Assembly: GCF_000744655.1 (NCBI RefSeq)
Contig: NZ_JQMJ01000004.1
Coordinates: 2,108,001-2,172,000, forward strand
Direction: 5' to 3'
DNA length: 64,000 nt
Source of the DNA: Streptacidiphilus rugosus AM-16
GTDB lineage: Bacteria > Actinomycetota > Actinomycetes > Streptomycetales > Streptomycetaceae
The position numbers were made by a program, and so were the translations under genes. Shown here in pieces: positions 9,379-17,254 of the stretch. The stretch's first letter is position 1. Each line of letters starts with the position of its first letter. The notes beneath the pieces are model-generated. The model searched no databases and was not told where the DNA came from. It saw only the letters and a program-made list of their open reading frames with translations.

Positions 9379-10833
9379 GTGCCGGAGTTCACCCGGGGGC
9401 ACGCCGTGGTCGTGGGCGTGGGGCGGGATCTGCCCGCCACGGTGAAGGACGGGGAAGGCATCGCAGCGATCCTGCGCGACCCCGAACGCTGCGCCTATCC
9501 GCCCGAGCAGGTGACCGAGCTACTCGGTCCGAACGCCACGAAGGCCGCGATCATCCGAGCGCTGCGGAATCTGGCGAGCACGGCGACCACTCGGTCCACC
9601 TCGGTGATCTATTTCTCGGGCCACGGCATCCGCACGGGCGAGACGCACTACCTGCTGCCCCACGACTACGACCCGAAAGACCTGACCCACGTCGCCATCA
9701 GCGACGCCGAGCTGACGGGCGCGCTGGCTGGACTGGTCAGCGCTCAGATCACGCTCATCCTCGACTGCTGCCACCCGACCGAGTTGCCGATCGAGGACCT
9801 CGGCGCGAAGACCGTCCCGATGCCTCCCGAGGCGCGTCGGTTCCTGACCTCGGGCACCGGACGGGCGTTGCTCGCGTCGTCGCGCAGCGACGAGCGCTCC
9901 TACGTCGCCAAGCCCTACAGCCATTTCACGGCCGCGCTGATCGAGGGCTTCTCGGGCGTCGGCAACGCGGGCAGGGACGCGTTCGTCAGGGTGACCGATC
10001 TGGCCATGTACGCGAGCGAGATCGTCCCGAGGAGGACGCGGGGCAGACAGCACCCGACTCTGGACTACAGCGGGCACAACTTCGCCCTCGCCTATTTCGC
10101 GGCCGGGGGGTCGGTCTCCAAGGGTGCGCCGTTCGCGTTCGAGGGGGGCGCAGAGGAACCTGCCCTGAAGGACCCTGTGGTGGCGCTCGTCGTCGACGAC
10201 GTGAAGCGGTGTCTGGACGTCCTGGGCGTACCGCAGGCCGATGTCGCAGCGACCATGGAGTGGCTGGTGGGGTCGCTGGGCGACGATGTCCCTGACGCGG
10301 TCGCGCCGGACGGGCTCTGGCCACGGCCCGTGCGGGAGGCGGTGGCAGGGTTCCGGCACGACCTCGTCCTGTTCGCGCGCCCCGAACGGCTGCTCGAGAC
10401 AGCCTGGTATGTGAGCACGTCGAAACTGAGCCGGATGTTCCGAGCGCATCAGCACGAGCTCGGTCGCGAGGGCGAGGACGCCGGCCGCTTCCTGCTTCTG
10501 CACCGGTACCTGGCCGACCGGCGGAGGTTGGCCTTCGAGCCGGCGTTGCGGTTGCTCGGCCGACCGCTACCCGAGGGTGATGACACCTGGCTGTTCTTTC
10601 ACGGGGAGTTCCGCCTGACCCCTGACGCCCGCGACGCCCCGATGGTGACCTTTCATGGAGCCGTGGGAGCGGGCGAGGTTCGTATGAGCGTCTCCCGCAA
10701 GTACCTCGACATCGACTCCCACAGTTTTCTGGTCTTCGAGAGAGCTCTGCTGGGTGACCCGATCACGCTCTCCGGGTTCGGGTCGCTGGCGGCGAACACG
10801 CTTCAGCCGGTCGTCCTCAGAATCGAGACCTAG
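9379..10833 (+). CDS. caspase-fold cysteine protease (peptidase C14-like) with unassigned C-terminal domain
   Basis: 484 residues from GTG 9379, with GGGAGG at the end of the preceding gene. Residues 1-235 form a caspase/metacaspase domain: HAVVVGVG strand, the catalytic His in YFSGHG (His82), the catalytic Cys in LILDCCH (Cys131 by the DxCH pattern), and GRQHPTLDYSGHNFALAYF at its end. Residues about 250-360 are helical. About 400-484 looks beta-rich and ends FGSLAANTLQPVVLRIE; I cannot assign it. Family knowledge: bacterial caspase-like proteases are often triggered to cleave cell proteins in defence or cell death. Middle gene of the operon; the kinase-like gene starts 9 bp later. Confidence 0.85.
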   Translation: MPEFTRGHAVVVGVGRDLPATVKDGEGIAAILRDPERCAYPPEQVTELLGPNATKAAIIRALRNLASTATTRSTSVIYFSGHGIRTGETHYLLPHDYDPKDLTHVAISDAELTGALAGLVSAQITLILDCCHPTELPIEDLGAKTVPMPPEARRFLTSGTGRALLASSRSDERSYVAKPYSHFTAALIEGFSGVGNAGRDAFVRVTDLAMYASEIVPRRTRGRQHPTLDYSGHNFALAYFAAGGSVSKGAPFAFEGGAEEPALKDPVVALVVDDVKRCLDVLGVPQADVAATMEWLVGSLGDDVPDAVAPDGLWPRPVREAVAGFRHDLVLFARPERLLETAWYVSTSKLSRMFRAHQHELGREGEDAGRFLLLHRYLADRRRLAFEPALRLLGRPLPEGDDTWLFFHGEFRLTPDARDAPMVTFHGAVGAGEVRMSVSRKYLDIDSHSFLVFERALLGDPITLSGFGSLAANTLQPVVLRIET

Positions 10834-10842
10834 AGGTGGGGC

Positions 10843-13467
10843 ATGCGCAGGGAGCATCTGGTCGGTGCCGTCACCTCGGGGCTCAGGCTCGGCTCGTTCG
10901 ACGAGGACGTCGAGGCGCCCGGCGCTCAGGAATGGGTACTGACCGCATTCCTCGGCGAGGGCGCCGAAGGCGTCGCCTACCTCGCCGTGCCGCTCGCGGA
11001 CCCCGCCGCTCAGCCGGTGGTGTTGAAGCTCTTCAGGGATCTGCCCATGTTCGTCATGGAGACGCTGCACCACAGTCTGCGCGTTCATGAGGAGCTGTAC
11101 CCCGACCACCCGCTGCGGATGAGCTCCGACGAACGCCTTGTGCTGCTGACCGGTGAGATGCTCGCGGAGGTCGACACCCCCCGGCTGAGGGTCCCGCTAC
11201 GCCTGCACGCCGAACTGCGGCGAAGGGTCGTCGTCATGCTCGCCCTTGCGTGCGGTGCGGCGTTCCTGGCCCAGGAACCGATCGGGCCCGTCCTGGCCTC
11301 GTCCGGGCTGGACGCCGTGGTGGACGAGAGCATCGCCGACCACATCGAGGATCAACTGGACGACGAGCTCTTCGTGGAAGACGCCAGACCGCTGCTCACG
11401 TACATCGTCGCGGGACTGAGAGAGAGCGCCGCCCGGCCGGCCGCATCCCTGTTCGGCAATCCTCTCGCCGTGCTGCTGGGGCTGTACGCGGAGGACTTCA
11501 TCAGCCGCGAGGAACTGGAGCACATCGCCGGGACCGCCGACTTCGCCGACCGGCTTCGACCGCAGCACTCCACCGCGATGCTGCACCTGATCCGGCTGTT
11601 CCACGCCTATCTCGCCCAACAGCTCGATGACGACGCGCCGTGGTCGGAGGTCAGTGGTCGTGATCCCCTCGACGTGGCCGCCGTGGCCTGCCGTCTGGTC
11701 GCCCGGTGCGGCACTGGTCCGGAGCGAGAACTGGCCGCGCAGTGGGAGAGTCGGTTTCGGGAGCAGAACCTCGCCGCGGCACCCAGGGGAGCGAGGCCCC
11801 GAAGGGTTCGTCCGCGCCGTCGGCCGGTCGCGCGGCGTCTCTTCGGCCGGGGCGAATTCCTGCGGCTCAGCGAGGTCGCACTGGATCCTGCCGCCTACGC
11901 CTGGGTCAGTGTCGGCCACACACTCGCCTCCGTTCACCGCTCTGGGTTCCTGCACGGGGACCTGAGCGGGGCGAACCTGTTCATCGACCTGTTGAGCGGG
12001 GCGACCACCATGCTGGACCCCGCACCGTACGACGCCGACAGGACGATCGATCCCCGGCGGATGGCCACGGACTTCGCACGCGTGGACCTGGACATCTCGA
12101 AGGCCGAACTCACCGCGCTGCTGTCCGGATACACCAGGACCAGCCGGCTCATCATCGACCCGGCTCATCCCGGTTTCACCGACGGCCTGCTCGACGTGCT
12201 GGGTGGACAGGTGCTCTCCGAATCGAGAGCGGCCACCCCCGTGCTGACCGCTGATCAGTGCGACCGCTTTCTCGGCCCTCTCCTGGCCGCCTCGGGTCTG
12301 ACCGGAACCCCTTCCGGCCGGCCCGCAGATGACCGGCCGGCTGACGGACCGGCGGCCTTGGCGGTCTGCGCGCTCATCGTCTCCGGTCTGGACCTCCGCC
12401 CCGCTCTGCGAGCGGGAGGAACGCCCCTCGGGGCCCTGGGCAGCCCGTATGTCCGGATGCTGCTCCGACGCATCTACCGCCTCGACGACGGCGGTGACGG
12501 TGATGACAGCGCGCAGGTCCGCAGAGCTCCGGGCGTCTCTGCCGCCGCCCACCACTTTCTCACCGTGCTGGCCGAGCAGCCCGGTCCGCGGGGTCCGCTG
12601 GAGGCGGAGGACCAAGGCCCGGGCCTGCCCAGGCTTGCGCTGCTGAACCTCCTGGGCGGGCAGGGACCGGCCCGGCCGGACAGCCTGGCCCTCCTGGCCG
12701 CTGTCACCGACGTCGGCGACTGGCTCGCGATCCAGGCGGACACCGGACCTGCCTTCGACCTGTCGGTACGGTTCGCGCAGCTGTCGCTGATGGCACTGCA
12801 GCGTCAGGAATGGCCTGCGCTGGAGCGAGAGCTCCGGGAGCTGACCGTGATCGCACGGCATCGCCGGCTGAGCTGGTTCCCCGACGCGTTCACCGCCGCC
12901 CCGTCGGACGAACGCCACCTGCCGTTCCTCGCCTACCGGCTGTCGCGGATCCTGCTGTACACGACCATGTTCCGCGTGGATCGAGCCGATGCCGTCGGTG
13001 TGCGGTACTCCGACAACCTTCTCTGGTCGGCGAACTGGCGGGCCTTCACCTTGGCACGGCGTTCGGTGACCGACTTGCTGCAGGCCGGTGCCGACGCGGA
13101 CGAGATGTCACAGCGGATGCTGAGGACCTTCACCTCGCAGTGGGCGGACACCGCCTACGCCCATCTCCAGGCGGCCGTCGCGATCTTCGGGGACCGCGAT
13201 CAGAAGGTGGCGATACTCATGGACCAGGTCACAGAACTGCTCACCAGGCTCTCCGCGCGCGCACCGCAACCCTGGGAGAACTCCGGGACCTTCGACTTCG
13301 ACGTGGTGGTGGCACGCTCGGCGGCGGAGACGGCCGGCCTCGCACGATCCGGCGACGACCCCGGGACGGCGCTCAGCCAGGAAGAGACGCCCGGATCGGC
13401 TCGATCAGCGCGGCGAGTCGGGGGTGATGACGGACCAGCACGGCCAGGTCGGCCAGCGCCCGGCTGA
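10843..13467 (+). CDS. large protein with split kinase-fold motifs, part of the caspase locus
   Basis: 874 residues from ATG 10843, behind GAGGTGGG. The N-lobe of a protein kinase is visible: glycine loop GEGAEGVAY (38-46) and VVLK with Lys62. The catalytic loop HGDLSGANLFID comes only at 371-382 (Asp373, Asn378), then MLDPAPYD with Asp392 where DFG is expected. The roughly 190-residue surplus between N-lobe and catalytic loop is helical and unassigned, as are the last 450 residues. DP in place of DFG resembles RIO/APH-type small-molecule or atypical kinases. All catalytic residues are present, so activity is plausible. The last 95 bp overlap the TPR gene on the opposite strand. Confidence 0.8.
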   Translation: MRREHLVGAVTSGLRLGSFDEDVEAPGAQEWVLTAFLGEGAEGVAYLAVPLADPAAQPVVLKLFRDLPMFVMETLHHSLRVHEELYPDHPLRMSSDERLVLLTGEMLAEVDTPRLRVPLRLHAELRRRVVVMLALACGAAFLAQEPIGPVLASSGLDAVVDESIADHIEDQLDDELFVEDARPLLTYIVAGLRESAARPAASLFGNPLAVLLGLYAEDFISREELEHIAGTADFADRLRPQHSTAMLHLIRLFHAYLAQQLDDDAPWSEVSGRDPLDVAAVACRLVARCGTGPERELAAQWESRFREQNLAAAPRGARPRRVRPRRRPVARRLFGRGEFLRLSEVALDPAAYAWVSVGHTLASVHRSGFLHGDLSGANLFIDLLSGATTMLDPAPYDADRTIDPRRMATDFARVDLDISKAELTALLSGYTRTSRLIIDPAHPGFTDGLLDVLGGQVLSESRAATPVLTADQCDRFLGPLLAASGLTGTPSGRPADDRPADGPAALAVCALIVSGLDLRPALRAGGTPLGALGSPYVRMLLRRIYRLDDGGDGDDSAQVRRAPGVSAAAHHFLTVLAEQPGPRGPLEAEDQGPGLPRLALLNLLGGQGPARPDSLALLAAVTDVGDWLAIQADTGPAFDLSVRFAQLSLMALQRQEWPALERELRELTVIARHRRLSWFPDAFTAAPSDERHLPFLAYRLSRILLYTTMFRVDRADAVGVRYSDNLLWSANWRAFTLARRSVTDLLQAGADADEMSQRMLRTFTSQWADTAYAHLQAAVAIFGDRDQKVAILMDQVTELLTRLSARAPQPWENSGTFDFDVVVARSAAETAGLARSGDDPGTALSQEETPGSARSARRVGGDDGPARPGRPAPG

Positions 13468-15184
13468 GGTCCTCGGCGCTCGGCCGGAGCTGGTCGAGGG
13501 GCGGGTCCGCCTCCCCGGTCCCGGCGAGTGTCGTCGAGATCCACAAGTGGACCGATCCGAGCCAGAGGTCCCCTCGGACGAAGAGCTCCAGCCACGCGGT
13601 ATGCCGAAGCGCCGGGGCGTCCGCCTGTGCCAGTGCCCTTTCCACGCGCAGGCGTAAGGCCTGGGGATCACGCACGTAGCCGAAGGCCTCGGCCGTGCCG
13701 TCGGCGAGCGCCAAGTACCACAACGCCAGATGGACGGCGGCCGTCTGGAAGTCCTTCCCCGCGAACTCCTTCAGCAGCCCGTCCACTTCCTCGCTCTCGA
13801 AGCGGTCACGATAGGCCGTGAAATAGCGCTCCGACTCGCTCCACGAAGCCAGACCCATCCATGTGGCCAGAAGGTCCGGGAGTGGCAGCGGAACGAAGGC
13901 GGCGGTGGCGTTCGCGGGCGCGGGCGCGGGCACGGCGGGGCGGCGTCGGATCTCGGCGGCCTCCCGGGCTGCCTCGTCGGCGGCCCCCAGGTCACCGGCC
14001 CCGGTCAGAAGACTCGACAGACTCTCCAGCGACGTCGCCAGACGAGGCAGCTGCAGCACGGGATCGGTCCCGGCCAGCCTCCGCCGCGCCTCGACGGCTT
14101 GCCGGGCGGCGGACACGGCGTCCGCGCCGCGTCCCGCATCGGCCAGGCGCGCGGCGAGGACGTCCAACGCCGCACCCCAGGCGGGCAGGTAGGTCGCCGC
14201 GTCGACCGGGACAAGGCTCCGCGCCACCTCGGCCGCCTCCCGCGCCGGGACCGTAGCCGCCTCGTACTGTCCCGCTCGCGCGTACGAGGTGGACAGGATC
14301 CGCAGCGCCTTGAGGAAATCCGGCTGATACGCCGCAGGGTGCTCGACGACCAGCGATCGCAGGATGTCGGCGGCCTCCCGTGCGGCGGCGAGCGCTTCCT
14401 GGGTCCGGCCCCTCTCGATGAGGCTGTTGGCCAGGTTCCCGAGGGCACCGGCAAGATGGGGCAGGCAGGCGCCGGGATCGTCCTCGGCCGCCGTCCGGCA
14501 CACCTCGACGGCCTCACGGGCCGCGTCGGCGGCAGCCTGCTGCTGTCCGATGTCCGCGCGCATCCCGCCCAGGTTGACCAGGGCGACCCCGAGCGATCGC
14601 CGGTGCGCCTGCGGGTCGGCGTCGGTCAGTACTCGCCACAGCCGGGTGGACTCCTCGGCCGCGTCGGCTGCCTCGGACGGCAGGCCCGCCGCGGCCGTCA
14701 GCTTGGCCAGGTTGGACAGGGCGGTCCCCAGCTGTGCCCCGCGCCGGCCGAAGTCGGCTGCGGCGAGCCGACGGCTCACCTCGACCGCATCCCGGGCCGG
14801 CACGAGCGCCTCGGCGACCAGCCCGACGGCAGAGGTCCCCACGGCCAGATTCATCAAAGCCGCCACCAACGACGGCTCGAACGAGACCGGGTCGGCGTCG
14901 GCCAGCGCCCGGTACCGTGACACGGCCTCTTCCTGGACAGCGAACGCCGCCTGCCGGTCCCCTGCTCGCTGCAGACACCCGCCGAGATTCAGCAGCGCCG
15001 CGGCAAGGTTCGCCTGGAACTCTTCACGGCCGCTCGCGACGAGCTCCCGGAACGCCTCCACCGCCTGCCGCGCAGGCGCGACCGCCGCGCTGACCTCCCC
15101 GGATTCCGTCAGCACCACGGCGCGGTCGGCCAGCGCCAGGGCTCGAGCGGACAGGTCCACGTGTGCCCCCGGAACGTCGTCCAC
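13373..15184 (-). CDS. TPR-repeat protein convergent with the caspase operon
   Basis: 603 residues from GTG 15184. Residues about 10-400 are eight tandem helical repeats of 44-46 residues, each with an LxNLxxxxxxxG helix and an AxxAAREAVEV/RRL helix, i.e. TPR-like (kinesin light chain type). A Pro/Ala linker near 410-425 leads to a C-terminal helical domain with many Trp residues (WSESERYF, LALWYLALAD, GDLWLGSVHLW). TPR arrays usually bind partner proteins; with a caspase next door this may be the sensor or adaptor. It overlaps the kinase-like gene by 95 bp tail to tail. No signal peptide. Confidence 0.82.
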   Translation of the reverse strand: MDDVPGAHVDLSARALALADRAVVLTESGEVSAAVAPARQAVEAFRELVASGREEFQANLAAALLNLGGCLQRAGDRQAAFAVQEEAVSRYRALADADPVSFEPSLVAALMNLAVGTSAVGLVAEALVPARDAVEVSRRLAAADFGRRGAQLGTALSNLAKLTAAAGLPSEAADAAEESTRLWRVLTDADPQAHRRSLGVALVNLGGMRADIGQQQAAADAAREAVEVCRTAAEDDPGACLPHLAGALGNLANSLIERGRTQEALAAAREAADILRSLVVEHPAAYQPDFLKALRILSTSYARAGQYEAATVPAREAAEVARSLVPVDAATYLPAWGAALDVLAARLADAGRGADAVSAARQAVEARRRLAGTDPVLQLPRLATSLESLSSLLTGAGDLGAADEAAREAAEIRRRPAVPAPAPANATAAFVPLPLPDLLATWMGLASWSESERYFTAYRDRFESEEVDGLLKEFAGKDFQTAAVHLALWYLALADGTAEAFGYVRDPQALRLRVERALAQADAPALRHTAWLELFVRGDLWLGSVHLWISTTLAGTGEADPPLDQLRPSAEDLSRALADLAVLVRHHPRLAALIEPIRASLPG

Positions 15185-15354
15185 CCGCCGAGGCTAACCC
15201 CGAGCCTCCCAGCCGGCGTCCGCCCCGAGGATGAACTGTGACCGCGATGTCGAAGGAGTCGCTCATCCGCGTTCGGGGCGGTGACGGAGGCCCTCGCCTC
15301 ACCTGTACGGCAGCTCAGGATGCGGTCTCGCGGCCCCGCACCGATGGTTGAGCT

Positions 15355-15585
15355 ATGCGAGTCGTCACATGGGTGGAGCAGGGCCTTTCCCCGGCCGATG
15401 ACGGTCCGGTCCGCTGGCGCGTCTTCCATGCCGCGGACGGTCCTCAGTGGACGCTCTGCGAGAAGAGCACCAACGGGCTGCGCCCGATCCCCGCCGCGTT
15501 CGAGTCATGGCCTCCGACGCCCAGGAACAACGACAGCGTCTGCCCCACCTGCGCGGCCCGCGCCAAGGAACCGCAGTCCATCTGA
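15355..15585 (+). CDS. small protein with a possible zinc ribbon, unknown function
   Basis: 76 residues (MRVVTWVEQGLSPADDGPVR). The motif TLCEKST...SVCPTCAARA gives Cys plus CxxC, which could bind one metal ion. Ribosome site weak (GGTTGAG). It stands alone between the TPR gene and the tRNA pair. The preceding stretch 15185-15354 shows no gene. Similar orphan proteins are common in Streptomyces; I cannot name the family. Confidence 0.6.
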   Translation: MRVVTWVEQGLSPADDGPVRWRVFHAADGPQWTLCEKSTNGLRPIPAAFESWPPTPRNNDSVCPTCAARAKEPQSI

Positions 15586-15686
15586 GCGGGGCCCGTACCT
15601 CCGGGCAGGCAGCCGCCGGCGGCGGCGGCGGCGGCGGAAAACCCTTTGGCCCGTCGACCGTTCGATTCGTAGTCTCGTGGTCGTAA

Positions 15687-15759
15687 AGCGTCGTACCCCA
15701 ACGGCAGAGGGATCCGGTTCAGGACCGGAACAGTGTGCGTTCGAATCGCACCGACGCTA
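15687..15759 (+). tRNA. tRNA-like cloverleaf, anticodon CAG (Leu), short variable arm
   Basis: 73 nt. Acceptor AGCGTCG pairs perfectly with CGACGCT, discriminator A, no CCA encoded. The D arm has CCC/GGG and a GG in its loop. Anticodon stem TCCGG/CCGGA with loop TTCAGGA, so CAG at 34-36. Variable region only 5 nt. T arm GTGCG-TTCGAAT-CGCAC is perfect. Leucine tRNAs normally carry a long variable arm, which is absent, so aminoacylation identity is doubtful. All stems are intact. Confidence 0.75.
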
Positions 15760-15764
15760 CGCAC

Positions 15765-15838
15765 GACGCTGTGGCCCAACGGGTAGAGGCGGCGGTCTGA
15801 GGGACCGCAGGTTGCAGGTTCGAATCCTGTCGGCGTCA
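15765..15838 (+). tRNA. tRNA-like cloverleaf, anticodon GAG (Leu), short variable arm
   Basis: 74 nt, five bases after the previous one. Acceptor GACGCTG pairs with CGGCGTC (one G.T), discriminator A. D arm GCC/GGC with GGG in the loop; anticodon stem GCGGT/ACCGC with loop CTGAGGG, so GAG at 34-36. Variable region 5 nt, T arm GCAGG-TTCGAAT-CCTGT. Again a leucine anticodon in a class I body. Its last three bases are also the stop codon of the aspartase gene on the other strand. Confidence 0.75.
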
Positions 15839-17254
15839 CGGTCGGTGTGATGGAGCGGTGAGGTTCTCCGGGCGCAGCAGCCGGTCCAGTTGTTCCTGCG
15901 TGAGCAGGCCGCGTTCCAGGACCAGGGCGCGGACGCTGCGGCCGGTGGCGAGGGCCTCGGCCGCGACCTCGGTGGCGGCGGTGTAGCCGATGAACGGGTT
16001 GAGCGCGGTCACCGTGCCGATCGAGTGGTCGACATAGCCCCGCAGCCGCTCCTGGTCCGCGGTGATTCCGGTGACGCAGCGCTCGGTCAGCGTCCAGCAG
16101 GCGCTGGTGAGCAGGGCGAGCGAGTCCAGCAGGCTGTGCGCGATGACCGGTTCGAAGGCGTTGAGCTGGAGCTGGCCTGCCTCGGCGGCCAGCGTGACCG
16201 TGACGTCGTGGCCGATGACGCGGAAGGCGACCTGGTTGACCGCCTCGGGGACGACCGGGTTGACCTTGCCGGGCATGATGCTGGATCCCGCCTGCACCGC
16301 CGGCAGGCAGATCTCGCCGAGGCCGGTGCGCGGCCCCGAGGAGAGCAGTCGCAGGTCGTTGCAGATCTTGGAGAGCTTGACCGCGACGCGCTTGAGCACG
16401 CCGGAGAGCTGGACGAACGCGCCGACGTCCCACGTGGCTTCGACCAGGTCGGGGGCGGTGCTGAGCGGCAGGTCCGTGAGTTCACGCAGCCGGGCGCAGA
16501 CCAGCGCCGGGTAGCGTTCGGGCGCGTTGAGGCCGGTGCCGATCGCCGTGCCGCCGAGGTTGATCTCCAGCAGCAGTGCCGCCGCCTCGGTGAGCCGTTC
16601 GACGTCCTCCCTGATCGTGACCGCGAAGGCGCCGAACTCCTGCCCCAGGGTCATCGGCACCGCGTCCTGGAGCTGGGTGCGGCCCATCTTCAGCACCGGC
16701 GCGAACTCGGCCGCCTTCGCCGAGAAGGCGTCGGCCAGCGCGGTCAGCGTCGCGCACAGCTGACGCGTACCGGCCTGCAGGGCGATCCTGACGGCCGTCG
16801 GGTAGGCGTCGTTGGTGCTCTGGCTCAGGTTGACGTGCTCCAGCGGATGCAGGTGCCGATAGGCGCCCCGCGGGTGGCCGAGGAGTTCCAGGGCGCGGTT
16901 GGCCACGACCTCGTTGGCGTTCATGTTGGTGGACGTGCCCGCGCCGCCCTGGATGACGTCGACGACGAACTCGTCGTGCAGGTGCCCGGCCCGGATCTCC
17001 TGGCAGGCCCGGACGATGGCGTCGGCGCGGCGCCGGTCGAGCAGGCCCAGCTCCTGGTTGGCCTGCGCGGCGGCCTGCTTGACGCAGGCGAGAGCGACGA
17101 CGAGTTCGGTGTGGGCGCTGATCGGGGTTCCGGTGAGCGGGAAGTTCTCCACCGCTCGCAGGGTGTGCACGCCGTAGTAGGCCTCGGCCGGGACCTCGCG
17201 GTCGCCGAGCAGGTCGTGCTCCGTGCGGTGCGGCGGGCCGGCCGGGGCCGTCAC
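15836..17254 (-). CDS. aspA: aspartate ammonia-lyase (aspartase/fumarase family)
   Basis: 472 residues, full length. Reversible deamination of aspartate to fumarate. Seen: LEHVNLSQSTNDAYPTA, the substrate loop GSSIMPGKVNPV with the catalytic Ser, and CVTGITADQERLR. A class II fumarase is the alternative; the operon of nitrogen-compound catabolism favours aspartase. The ATG overlaps the permease stop by 4 bp (ATGA), so it is the last gene of the 21861-15836 operon. Its stop overlaps the 3' end of the second tRNA. Confidence 0.85.
   Translation of the reverse strand: MTAPAGPPHRTEHDLLGDREVPAEAYYGVHTLRAVENFPLTGTPISAHTELVVALACVKQAAAQANQELGLLDRRRADAIVRACQEIRAGHLHDEFVVDVIQGGAGTSTNMNANEVVANRALELLGHPRGAYRHLHPLEHVNLSQSTNDAYPTAVRIALQAGTRQLCATLTALADAFSAKAAEFAPVLKMGRTQLQDAVPMTLGQEFGAFAVTIREDVERLTEAAALLLEINLGGTAIGTGLNAPERYPALVCARLRELTDLPLSTAPDLVEATWDVGAFVQLSGVLKRVAVKLSKICNDLRLLSSGPRTGLGEICLPAVQAGSSIMPGKVNPVVPEAVNQVAFRVIGHDVTVTLAAEAGQLQLNAFEPVIAHSLLDSLALLTSACWTLTERCVTGITADQERLRGYVDHSIGTVTALNPFIGYTAATEVAAEALATGRSVRALVLERGLLTQEQLDRLLRPENLTAPSHRP

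Noticed and set aside
15617-15640. GGC-rich run before the tRNAs as a possible repeat element
   Set aside because: A simple GGC stretch of about 20 bases; too short to call a repeat.
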